Part shown: piece by piece, positions 24,795-32,713 of the stretch
Numbering within the stretch: position 1 is the stretch's first letter
Layout of the letters: each line of letters starts with the position of its first letter
Assembly (NCBI RefSeq): GCF_014655715.1
Contig: NZ_BNBM01000010.1
Span: 38,800-102,799 of the forward strand
Direction of reading: 5' to 3'
DNA from: Streptomyces lanatus
GTDB lineage: Bacteria; Actinomycetota; Actinomycetes; Streptomycetales; Streptomycetaceae
DNA length: 64,000 bases
Program-made: the position numbers and the translations under genes
Notes under the pieces: model-generated
The model's input: the letters and a program-made list of their open reading frames with translations, nothing else
What the model was told of the DNA's origin: nothing
The model's database searches: none

Positions 24795-25325
24795 TGCTAC
24801 CTCAATTGGTGGTTGCGGTTCCGAGACCGCAGGTCGTTGCGGTGGTCATACACCCTCCGCGTCCGGCGCGAAAGGCACGTTACGGCCTGAAAGCGCTGCT
24901 CGTCCATGTCCGTACAACGTGCAACTACCTGGAATCCGGTAAGAGCTCCGCGCGGGTGTGACAGAAAACGCAGTCATGGCGCTGTAGAGAGTACGGGCCG
25001 CCGCGCGGCCCGTGCCGCGCGACGGCCGGGGCCTCTCCTGTGGGGGGTGGCGGCCCCGGTCGTCTCCGCGGTTCACCGCCTCTGAGCCGGTGCTTTGCGT
25101 GGATTCCGCGACCAGCGCGTGACCAGCGGGTCAGACACTTCATGTGCTGTCCGCCGGGCTTCGTTCGCGGTCACACAGTGCGGAAGCCGGAGCCGCTGGT
25201 CGTTGCCGCCTCAGCGAGCCCACTGGCGAACATCACAGTCGGAAAGGGTTCTCGCCCGAGAAGGGCGAAAAGTACCTTGGACCGCTGATCAGCATGTTCT
25301 TCTTGTGTGCGAAAGAGGCTTCGCG
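24795..25325. other. Long divergent intergenic region between sigma and STAND genes
   Basis: 531 bases without a convincing gene. It must hold the leftward sigma promoter and the rightward STAND promoter. It contains a hairpin with 9-bp arms ACGGGCCGC/GCGGCCCGT (24993-25013) and a second pair CCGGGGCC/GGCCCCGG (25026-25033, 25052-25059); both could insulate the two units. Open frames across it have no recognisable content. Confidence 0.55.
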
Positions 25326-28300
25326 GTGGGACGTCCCGAACTACCGGTCGACCCGGCGGCCGGTCCCGTGCAGCGACTCGCCCACGATCTTCGGGAGCTG
25401 CGCCGCTCGGCGGGTGGCGTGTCGTACCGGACCATGGCGAAGAAGGCCGGCTTCTCGGTGACGACCCTGGCGAAAGCCGCGAGCGGCGAGCGGCTGCCGT
25501 CGCTGGCCGTGCTCCAGGCGTATGTCCAGGCATGCGGCGCCGACCCCGGTCCCTGGGAGGCACGGTGGGCGGAGGCCGAGGCGCTGGCCGGGGAGGAGAG
25601 GCAGGAGGATGCCGACGCCGCCCCGCCCTACCGTGGCCTCGCGCGTTTCGAGCCGGACGACCGTGAGCTGTTCTTCGGCCGGGACCGGCTGATCGACGAG
25701 CTGAGCGAGCTGGGGTCCGGGTCCCCGTTCGCCGTGGTGTTCGGGGCGTCGGGCAGCGGCAAGTCCTCCCTGCTGCGGGCCGGTCTGATTCCCCTGCTGC
25801 GGGAGAAGATCGCGCAGCAGGGGCGTACGGCGGTGCTTCGCATCCTCACTCCGGGAGCCCGGCCCGCCACCACCTACGGCCATCTGCTGACGCCCGAGGC
25901 CGACGAACCGGAGAGCTGGGTGGTGGTCGATCAGTTCGAGGAGGTCTTCACCCTCTGCCGCGAGCGCGCCGAGCGTGACCGCTTCCTCGACCTTCTGCTC
26001 GCCGCGCGTGACCCGGGCAGCCGACTGCGCGTGCTCATCGCCGTACGGTCCGACTTCTATGCGCGGTGCGCCGAGCACCCGCGACTGGCGGAGGCGCTGC
26101 ACGGGAGCGGGCTCCTGGTCAGGCCGATGACCGCCGACGAACTGCGCGAGGCGGTGATCGGTCCCGCGCAGGCGGCCGGGCTCATCGTGGAGCGGACACT
26201 GACCGCGCGGATCGTCGAGGACGTGCTCGACGAGCCCGGCGGACTGCCGATGCTGTCCCACGCCCTGCTGGAGACCTGGCGGCGGCGCAAGGGACGGATG
26301 CTGACCCTGGCCGCGTACGAAGCGGCCGGCGGGGTGCGCGGCGCGATCGCGGCGAGCGCCGAGGAGGCGTACGGGGAACTCTCACCGGCGCAGGCGCACG
26401 CCGCCCGGCACCTGCTCCTGCGGATGGTCGAGCCCGGCCAGGGCAACGCCGACACGCGCCGCCCGCTCGGCTGGGAGGAAATGGCCGGGTGGGAGGACCC
26501 CGAAGTGCGGGCCGTCGCCGGGCGGCTGACCCGGGCCCGGCTGCTGACCAGCGACGACGACGGAGTGCAGCTCGCCCACGAGGCGCTCATCAGCTGCTGG
26601 CCGCGGCTGCGCGAGTGGATCGACGCGGACCGGGAGCGGCTGCGCCACCACCGGCAGCTGACCGACGCCGCCCGCACCTGGCTGGAGCACGACCGCGACC
26701 CGGGCACGCTCTACCGGGGCACCCGCCTGGCGCGGGCCGAGGAACTGTTCGCGGGCGAGGACCGCGGCTACGACGGTCTGACGTCCGAGGAATCGGCCTT
26801 CCTCATCACCGCCGCGGAGCAGCGGGCGGAGGAGGAGCGGGCCGCCACCCGGGCCCGGCGCCGGAGCCGCACGCTCACGGCCTCGCTCTGCGCCGTGCTG
26901 GCGGTGGCCCTGGTCGTCGGCCTGACCGCCGTACGACTGCGTCAGGACAGCGAGAAGCAGACCACCGACACGGCGGCCCGCCGGGTGGCCGCGGTCGCCG
27001 ACGCGCTGCGTACCACCGACCCGCGCACCGCGATGCTGCTCGGCGTCGCCGCATGGCGCATCTCTGAGCTGCCGGAGTCCCGCCGAGCCCTGCTGGGCGC
27101 GCTGGCCCAGCCCGAACTGGACAACTTCACCGACCCGGCGCCCGGTGACACCCCGGCGCGGTTCCTCGACGCCTCCGGGCGCACTCTGCTCAGCACCAGC
27201 GACAACACCACCTGGCGGAGGTGGGATGTGGGCACTCACCGCCGTATCGCCTCGGGGCCGGTCCCTCACGGGGCGATACTCGGCGCGGGTCCGGGCGGCC
27301 GGGTGCTCCTCATCTCGGCCTCCAACAGGACCCAGCGGCTGTGGGACACCAGAGCGGGGCGCTGGATCGGGGGTCCCCTGTCGCTCGGAGACACCGTGCG
27401 CTTCGGGGCGAGTGGCCGCAATTACCTGGTGACGAGCATGTTCGACGACCGGGCTGGGCTCTACTCCCTCACCGACGGCCATCTGGTCTTCCGGACCCCC
27501 TCGGCCGGCAGCGGGGAGCGCGCCGCCGCGGCGGCCGACGACGACCGGCTGCTGGCCGTCTGCCCGCCCGGCCGGGCCCCGCAGGTCTGGGACACCTCCG
27601 CGCGCAGGGTCCGGTCCGGTGCCTGGACGAGCGCTCGCGGCGTCTGTGGTGACGACACCTTCCTCAGCCTCACCGGCGGCCGGCTCATCGCTCTCACCGG
27701 GGGCCGGGTGCGGGTATGGGACACCACGTCGGGACGAGAGCTCGCCGACGTCGCCCACCCGGGTGCCCTTTCGGCCGTCGTGAGCGCGGACGGCTCATTT
27801 CTGGCGACCGGCGGCGGCCAGGAGATCAGAGTGTGGCGTCTGTCCAAGGGCGGCGCCCCCGTTTTCCGGCACTCCTTGGACAACGAGTCGCTCTCCGGTC
27901 TCGCCTGGGACTCCTCGCGGCCCCTGCTGCGGTACCTCGAAGGAGGCACGGTCCACACCCTCGACCTCACCACGACGCTCACCCGCGCCTGGCGCAAGTC
28001 TCCGCTCGCCGGGGTCCGGCTCAGCCCCGACGGCAGGACGCTCGCCACCGCCGAACGTATCGGTGACCGCTACGTCTTCCAGCTGCGGAACACGCGCGAC
28101 GGCCGTCTGCTGCGCACCCTGCCGTCCCCGTCACGTTCCTTCTTCCGCCCCGGCAAGCGGACGGTCCCCGGGGAAGTCACCGAGCCTTTGCTGTCCTTCA
28201 GCCCCGACGGAGGCACGTTCGCGTACGGAATCTCCGCCCCCTGGGACACGGCGCCTCAGCGTCTGACGGTGTGGGACGTGGCCGCCGGACACGCGAGGAC

Positions 28301-29051
28301 CACTGTGGACCTGGCGACGGCGTCCACGACGTCCACGGACGCGATCGCCTTGGGACCGGGCGGTCGTACGCTCCTCACCGCGCGTTTGACCGAAGAGGGC
28401 TACTTCAACGAGACATGGGACACCGCGCGGCAGCGCAGGACGGCGCTCCTCCCCGGCCCGGGCGGGCGCACTCTGGCCGTCAGCCGGGACGGCGAACTCC
28501 TCGTGACCGACAACCGCGTCGTCCGAGCGGGCCGGTCCCACGTCCAGGACCTCGTCCAGCACGACGGCATCGAAGAATTCGCCTTCGCCCCCGACGGCTC
28601 CCGCCTGGCGGCCGGCGACGGGACCGGGCGGGTGGCCATCTGGGACGGCGACCTCCGGCACCGGGCGGGCATCCTGAGGAACGTCTTTCCGGCGCCCGTC
28701 GATCCGTCCTCCGACTCAGCCGAGGCGATCACGGCTCTCGCGTTCAGTCCGGACGGCAGCACGCTCGCCGTGGGCGGCAACGCGGGCACCGTCCAGCTCT
28801 GGGACATCGCAACCCAGCAACCTCTCGGTCCTCCTCTGCCCACCCCCGGTGAGAGCGTCGACACCCTCGTCTTCAGCCCGGACAGCACCATGCTGTACGC
28901 GGGCGGCGAGCACGTCCCGCTCCAGCGGTACGTCGTGGATCCGGACCGAGCGGTATCCCTCGTCTGCTCGCGTGCCGGGAACACGGAGCTGACCCGGGCG
29001 CAGTGGCGCACCTATGTTCCGGACCGGCCGTACCGGCGGGTCTGCCCCTGA
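25326..29051 (+). CDS. HTH - STAND NTPase - transmembrane - WD40 repeat protein
   Basis: A 1241-residue multidomain protein. An N-terminal XRE-like helix-turn-helix (residues about 14-75: LAHDLRELRRSAGGVSYRTM, FSVTTLAKAASGERLPSL) is followed by a novel-STAND NTPase: FFGRD at 117-120, Walker A GASGSGKS at 140-147, Walker B WVVVDQFEE with Asp202, and a C-terminal winged-helix and helical region to about 505. A transmembrane helix lies near 517-537 (TLTASLCAVLAVALVVGLTAV). The rest, about 550-1241, is a WD40-type propeller with WDT/WDV/WDI blade ends. GTG was chosen because AGAGG lies 7 bp upstream. Proteins like this are common in Streptomyces and are proposed signalling or defence sensors; the ligand is unknown. 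Confidence 0.9.
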   Translation: MGRPELPVDPAAGPVQRLAHDLRELRRSAGGVSYRTMAKKAGFSVTTLAKAASGERLPSLAVLQAYVQACGADPGPWEARWAEAEALAGEERQEDADAAPPYRGLARFEPDDRELFFGRDRLIDELSELGSGSPFAVVFGASGSGKSSLLRAGLIPLLREKIAQQGRTAVLRILTPGARPATTYGHLLTPEADEPESWVVVDQFEEVFTLCRERAERDRFLDLLLAARDPGSRLRVLIAVRSDFYARCAEHPRLAEALHGSGLLVRPMTADELREAVIGPAQAAGLIVERTLTARIVEDVLDEPGGLPMLSHALLETWRRRKGRMLTLAAYEAAGGVRGAIAASAEEAYGELSPAQAHAARHLLLRMVEPGQGNADTRRPLGWEEMAGWEDPEVRAVAGRLTRARLLTSDDDGVQLAHEALISCWPRLREWIDADRERLRHHRQLTDAARTWLEHDRDPGTLYRGTRLARAEELFAGEDRGYDGLTSEESAFLITAAEQRAEEERAATRARRRSRTLTASLCAVLAVALVVGLTAVRLRQDSEKQTTDTAARRVAAVADALRTTDPRTAMLLGVAAWRISELPESRRALLGALAQPELDNFTDPAPGDTPARFLDASGRTLLSTSDNTTWRRWDVGTHRRIASGPVPHGAILGAGPGGRVLLISASNRTQRLWDTRAGRWIGGPLSLGDTVRFGASGRNYLVTSMFDDRAGLYSLTDGHLVFRTPSAGSGERAAAAADDDRLLAVCPPGRAPQVWDTSARRVRSGAWTSARGVCGDDTFLSLTGGRLIALTGGRVRVWDTTSGRELADVAHPGALSAVVSADGSFLATGGGQEIRVWRLSKGGAPVFRHSLDNESLSGLAWDSSRPLLRYLEGGTVHTLDLTTTLTRAWRKSPLAGVRLSPDGRTLATAERIGDRYVFQLRNTRDGRLLRTLPSPSRSFFRPGKRTVPGEVTEPLLSFSPDGGTFAYGISAPWDTAPQRLTVWDVAAGHARTTVDLATASTTSTDAIALGPGGRTLLTARLTEEGYFNETWDTARQRRTALLPGPGGRTLAVSRDGELLVTDNRVVRAGRSHVQDLVQHDGIEEFAFAPDGSRLAAGDGTGRVAIWDGDLRHRAGILRNVFPAPVDPSSDSAEAITALAFSPDGSTLAVGGNAGTVQLWDIATQQPLGPPLPTPGESVDTLVFSPDSTMLYAGGEHVPLQRYVVDPDRAVSLVCSRAGNTELTRAQWRTYVPDRPYRRVCP

Positions 29052-29084
29052 CCGGCTCCGTGGATCATGAAAGCGGCCGCCCCA

Positions 29085-29113
29085 GCCGGGACTCGTGTTC
29101 GCGCCGGCTGTCC
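29085..29113. terminator. Inverted repeat between convergent STAND and RIP-like genes
   Basis: CAGCCGG and CCGGCTG are perfect 7-bp arms separated by 14 bases in the 93-bp gap between two convergent genes. It is a candidate bidirectional terminator, weaker than the others in the window. Confidence 0.5.
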
Positions 29114-29144
29114 CCGTGGAGAGGGGGTCAGCGCGAGGGCCGGT

Positions 29145-29843
29145 CTAGTGGCGCATCAGGCCGACCTGCTGTGCGGTGACGAAGACGTTGGACCCGTTGT
29201 CCATGCCGTTCGCGATGCGGTTGGCGATGGGGCGGAACCGGGAGGCCTCGGTGATGGCGATGATGTAGCGCAGCATGCCGCGCGCCTGCGCGGTGCGGTC
29301 GGTGCCGCGGATGCCGAGGTCCCTGAGGCTCTTCTCAAGGCTGGACTCGCTCAGGTCGACGGCGGTCAGTGACTGGTCCGCGACGCGGGCGAGAGCGTCG
29401 TAGCCCTCCTTGCCGAGGAACCAGTTGTCGTCGGTGGCGTCCTCCTTGTCGGGGGCGTCGGAGGCGAGGTTCAGGACGAAGTCGTGCGGGGTGTCGCTGG
29501 AGAAGAACCGCACGACGCAGAAGTCGCTGAGCCGCACGATCGCATGCACCGCCGGGGTGTGGTTGCCGCTGCTGATCACAATGTCGGCGAAACTCTGGGC
29601 CGAGGTCTCGGCGAGGTTCCGCAGCTGGTCGAGCATGGCCAGATAGGCGCCCGAGCCGCGGTTCATGCCCCAGCGGACCTGTGGGAAGTCGACGTGTTTC
29701 TTGCCGGCGACGGTCCCGGCGTTGATCGTCACATGGTCCGCCGCCGTCGAGACGGATGTGTCGGTGTCCCGGGACCCCAGCATGAGCACCAGGAATCCGA
29801 GAAGGACGGACAAGGCGACCGCGATGAGGACGCTGGTGGGCAT
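29145..29843 (-). CDS. Membrane-anchored ribosome-inactivating protein (RIP) homologue, C-terminally short
   Basis: A 232-residue protein. Residues 4-23 are a hydrophobic segment (SVLIAVALSVLLGFLVLMLG). Residues about 51-232 resemble the rRNA N-glycosidase (ricin A / Shiga A) fold in order: VDFPQVRWGMNRGSGAYLAM, LDQLRNLA, ADIVISSG, LSDFCVVRFFSS, GKEGYDALARVA, LEKSLRDL and the active-site helix RYIIAITEASRFRPIANRI. Glu199 and Arg202 match the catalytic pair (ricin Glu177/Arg180) and Tyr148 matches Tyr123. The Tyr80 position is Phe108/Cys109, and the protein ends 30 residues after Arg202, just before ricin Trp211 would fall. ATG with CCGGAGCACACC upstream. Activity is therefore uncertain; the family call is strong. 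Confidence 0.8.
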   Translation of the reverse strand: MPTSVLIAVALSVLLGFLVLMLGSRDTDTSVSTAADHVTINAGTVAGKKHVDFPQVRWGMNRGSGAYLAMLDQLRNLAETSAQSFADIVISSGNHTPAVHAIVRLSDFCVVRFFSSDTPHDFVLNLASDAPDKEDATDDNWFLGKEGYDALARVADQSLTAVDLSESSLEKSLRDLGIRGTDRTAQARGMLRYIIAITEASRFRPIANRIANGMDNGSNVFVTAQQVGLMRH

Positions 29844-30222
29844 GGTGTGCTCCGGTTGTACGACGTGCGGCGATGTCACGACCGACGCTCACAGCCGGGA
29901 GGTTGTTTGGCAGGTCCCTTTTGCCGCCGCATACAATTCCGGATGATCGAGTTTCACATTACTTGCCAGAATATGGGGCTTTTGTCGCTTCGCGCCTCAA
30001 CCTTACGAGCTCGCCGCGCGGCGCGGTATCGACACCTTCGAGCAACCTCTGGCAGGCGACACGCTGGTGCAGGACCCACGGGCGTACGGCCGCCGCCCGG
30101 CAACCTGCTCGATACCCCGCCCGCCCCGCGCACGTTTCGCTCGCGCAGCAGCTGATGCCGGCGACCGGCGGAAGCGGCCATCCCGTGGGGCCTTGCCGCC
30201 CCCGCCGCACGGCACGCACCGG
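29844..30222. other. Gap upstream of the RIP-like gene, comparatively AT-rich
   Basis: Holds the RIP-like promoter side. The segment about 29900-30005 is clearly richer in A and T than its surroundings (runs such as CATACAATTCC and GTTTCACATTACTTGCC), as expected of a promoter or of imported DNA. I see no recognisable coding content on either strand. Confidence 0.5.
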
Positions 30223-30288
30223 CTAGACATTGAAGCGGAACTCGATCACACGCACCCCGCCCTGCAGGACGTACTCCTCGGCCTCCAA
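30223..30288 (-). CDS. Possible 21-residue peptide, TTG start
   Basis: A short frame behind the Clp-N gene with a perfect AGGAGG six bases upstream of a TTG. The product starts LEAEEYVLQGGV and ends VIEFRFNV. It may instead be the relic end of a gene once present here; no family is recognised. Reported because the ribosome binding site is one of the best in this stretch. Confidence 0.25.
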   Translation of the reverse strand: MEAEEYVLQGGVRVIEFRFNV

Positions 30289-30309
30289 GCGGGCCCTCCT
30301 ACCAGCGGC

Positions 30310-31347
30310 TCAGTCGCCGGAAGGGCCGGTCAGCGCCTCGATCAGCTGCCGGGCCCGGGTGTCCTCGCTCAGGAGGGCCTCCACCAGGGGGCCGGTGCCC
30401 GGGTCGGTCGTACGCTCCAGGTTCGGAACCGTGGACTCGCCGACGTACTGCTCGACGGGCCGGAGGTCGGGCACGAGGTGGACGCGATCACCGGCGGTCA
30501 GCGCGCGGTGGACCGAGGCGTAGTCGATGCCCAGGCGGGCCAGTCGCTCGCCGGCCGCGTAACGGGTGTCCGGGCCGGGGGTGCTCTCTCCCCTCAGATG
30601 CGGGCACCGGAGCGCGACCTCGTGGGTGGCCAGGATCGCGAGCAGGACGTGCTCGGTGCCCACCGTGCCGTCACCGAGCCGACGTGCCTGCTCGTAGGTC
30701 TCCCGTCCGACCCAGCCGGCGGGCAGCGAAGCCCAGTTGACCCCGCTGGATCTGATCAGCCATCGCATCCAGAAGGGCTTCAGCCGGTAGTGGCTGCGGC
30801 CGAGGAGCACGTCGCGGGTGGCGTGCAGCAGAGGGTCGAGGTCGTCCTCCCCGCTCCCGGAGCCACCGTCGAGGCGTGCGCTCACAGCATGCGGTGAGAT
30901 GCCGCAGTCGCCCAGCAGCTCCACGGCGCGGTTGTCCTCCGCCAGCAGTCCCCGCAGCAGCTGCCCGGCGCCGAACTTCGCCGTGTCCTCCCGCTCGGCG
31001 TGCCTCATCGCGGCGGTCAGCGCTCGGGCGGCGGCACCCGTGAAGCGGATGCGCTGATCACCGTCGTCGCCCAGGAGGTCCTCCGAGGCGACGCTGTCCT
31101 CCGCGTCGTCGTCGGCGCTCCACGCGCCATCCCTGTGCATCCGGTCCCGCAGCAGCGTCAGCAGGACGGTCCTGGTCGCCCCCTCCGCCGCGAGCGCCTC
31201 ACGCGCCGGACCCTTGGTCGTGGTGATGCCGGCCAGGAGATGCTCGGTGCCGATGGCCCCCTCGGCATCCCCTCGCGCGCCCCGGGCGGCACCCAGGATC
31301 CCCACGATGCTCCAGTCGGGCGCCTTGATCGCTTCCATGCGGTCCAC
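30310..31347 (-). CDS. Clp amino-terminal (Clp-N) domain protein
   Basis: A 345-residue protein without an ATPase domain. It shows Clp-N repeat elements: GAIGTEHLLAGITTTKGPAREAL near the start, RFTGAAARALTAAMRHAERE with AKFGAGQLLRGLLAEDNRAVELL, and a later block GDGTVGTEHVLLAILATHEVAL. Each resembles the GxxHLLLALL helical repeat by which ClpA/ClpC bind substrates or adaptors. The GTG at 31347 has GGAGG nine bases upstream; an ATG at 31338 is the alternative. A role in recognising proteins for Clp or acting as a ligand trap is inferred. It lies upstream of the RIP-like gene, same strand, with a 466-bp gap. Confidence 0.8.
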   Translation of the reverse strand: MDRMEAIKAPDWSIVGILGAARGARGDAEGAIGTEHLLAGITTTKGPAREALAAEGATRTVLLTLLRDRMHRDGAWSADDDAEDSVASEDLLGDDGDQRIRFTGAAARALTAAMRHAEREDTAKFGAGQLLRGLLAEDNRAVELLGDCGISPHAVSARLDGGSGSGEDDLDPLLHATRDVLLGRSHYRLKPFWMRWLIRSSGVNWASLPAGWVGRETYEQARRLGDGTVGTEHVLLAILATHEVALRCPHLRGESTPGPDTRYAAGERLARLGIDYASVHRALTAGDRVHLVPDLRPVEQYVGESTVPNLERTTDPGTGPLVEALLSEDTRARQLIEALTGPSGD

Positions 31348-31504
31348 GGACCTTCCCCTCCCTGCCGGCCTGCACAGCAGCCTCCCCGACCGGGGTGCGA
31401 GACCGCGTCGCTCCGGAGAGGGATCCGCCCCTGCGCCCTGAGAACCACCTCGCGCGTCGCCGGTGTCACCGGAAGGACGACAACCGGCGGTGTCCGGGGT
31501 CAAC

Positions 31505-31710
31505 TTCCGGGTACCTGTTCGCCGGGCAGACGGTGCACTCCCTCGTCCTGGAGGTCCCCGACGAGGAGCTGCTGGGGCACACCGACCGACAACGTGGCCG
31601 ACGTGATGTTCAGCCTCGTCACCAACACGCCCGTCGACATCGGCCTGACCAAGGACAGCGTCACCGCCCGCCCGACCGGAGCCTTCCCCTACCTCGCCCC
31701 GGCCGCCTGA
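31505..31710 (+). pseudogene. Remnant of a DUF4331 family gene
   Basis: Two pieces in different frames resemble the end of DUF4331 proteins: YLFAGQTVHSLVLEVPDEELLG in one frame, then after a frame change TDNVADVMFSLVTNTPVDIG and ARPTGAFPYLAPAA before a TGA. The upstream several hundred codons are missing. It fills most of the gap between the Clp-N gene start and the HxlR gene end. Family call is by eye. Confidence 0.5.
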
Positions 31711-31734
31711 CCGGCCACGCGTCCGGCGCTCCGG

Positions 31735-32118
31735 TCAGCCGTCGAAGCGGCCGCGCGCATCCTCGATACGGCCCAGGTACTGCTGGGTCCATTCGCAGAT
31801 CGCGTCGACGGTGGCGCGCAGCGCGCGGCCCGGTTCGGTGAGGGTGTACTCGACCCTCGGCGGCACGGTGGGGTACACCGTCCGGTCGACCAGGCCGTTG
31901 CGCTCCAGCATGCGCAGGTTCTGGGTGAGCATCTTGTGGCTGATGCCCTCGACCTCACCGCGCAGCTCGCTGAAGCGCAGGGTGCCCTCGCCGAGTGCCT
32001 CGATGATCAGAAGCGCCCATTTGTTGGCGACGTCCGAGAAGATCTCCCGCGCCAGGGAGTCGACCCGCCGCAGGTCGGCGTCCGGCGGCAGATCGTTGAG
32101 CTGCTGCTTGGTCACCAT
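31735..32118 (-). CDS. HxlR family transcriptional regulator
   Basis: A 127-residue winged-helix regulator. Family pattern: FSDVANKWALLIIEALGEGTLRFSELRGEVEGISHKMLTQNLRMLERNGLVDRTVYPTVPPRVEYTLTEPGRAL, ending with a dimerisation helix. There is no N-terminal Cys near VANKW, so it is unlikely to be a thiol sensor like HypR. GAGGAA lies five bases before the ATG. It is divergent from the RidA gene and presumably controls it. Confidence 0.92.
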   Translation of the reverse strand: MVTKQQLNDLPPDADLRRVDSLAREIFSDVANKWALLIIEALGEGTLRFSELRGEVEGISHKMLTQNLRMLERNGLVDRTVYPTVPPRVEYTLTEPGRALRATVDAICEWTQQYLGRIEDARGRFDG

Positions 32119-32128
32119 CTGGTTCCTC

Positions 32129-32231
32129 GGTTTCCGAAAAGTGCGTTCTTCCAGGTCAGCCTTCACTCTCCTATGGTTTCCGAGTCACCACAAGAGAGCA
32201 CATCGAAGAGCACACCTTCGAAGAGCGCACC
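32129..32231. promoter_or_regulatory. Divergent HxlR/RidA control region with two sets of direct repeats
   Basis: GGTTTCCGA occurs at 32129-32137 and 32175-32183, and TCGAAGAGCRCACC occurs at 32203-32216 and 32218-32231 with a 15-bp period. Either set may be binding sites for the HxlR regulator; the second pair lies just before the RidA ribosome binding site (CGGAAGGACG). Confidence 0.45.
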
Positions 32232-32246
32232 GGAAGGACGGGCACC

Positions 32247-32648
32247 ATGACCACCATCGACGTCTTCCACCACGACGTGCCGGCCGAGGACGACTTCGGC
32301 TACTCGCAGGCGATCAAATCCGGCGAGCTGATCCATGTCTCCGGGCAGCTCGCGCTCGACGAGTCGGGCGAGTTCCGCCACACGGACGACTTCGCCGGCC
32401 AGCTCCAGCTGACGTACGCCAACACGGACAGGATCCTGGACCACTTCGGAGCCACCCGGAACCAGGTGGTCTCGCAGGTGCTGTACGTGGTGGACCTGCG
32501 ACACAACGCCCCCGCGACGGCCGAGGGCAATCGGGCGTACTTCGGCGGCCATCGCCCGGCCAGCACGGTCCTCGGCGTCACCGAACTGACCTTCCCCGGC
32601 CAGGTCGTCGAGATCAGCTTCGTCATCGACACGAAGCTGCCCGCCTGA
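32247..32648 (+). CDS. RidA family (YjgF/YER057c/UK114) protein
   Basis: A 133-residue small trimeric enzyme type that hydrolyses reactive imine/enamine intermediates. Signatures: YSQAIKSGELIHVSGQLALDESGEF, RILDHFGATRNQVVSQVLYVVDL, GHRPASTVLGVTELTFPGQVVEISFV. The usual Arg of the active site (xxxRP) is seen only as HRPAST. Divergent from its likely HxlR regulator, an arrangement frequent in actinobacteria. Confidence 0.9.
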   Translation: MTTIDVFHHDVPAEDDFGYSQAIKSGELIHVSGQLALDESGEFRHTDDFAGQLQLTYANTDRILDHFGATRNQVVSQVLYVVDLRHNAPATAEGNRAYFGGHRPASTVLGVTELTFPGQVVEISFVIDTKLPA

Positions 32649-32713
32649 GGAGATGACGAGGATTAGAGTGAGTGTGATGGCCGTCACAATGCCCTCCCGG
32701 CCCGGAGGTAGCG

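Noticed and set aside
29060..29144. Read-through extension of the RIP-like frame that would supply a Trp (SPGWGGRF)
   Set aside because: A TAG stop precedes it, the codons look like spacer DNA, and an inverted repeat lies there. A chance Trp-Gly is likely, though it deserves a check in relatives.
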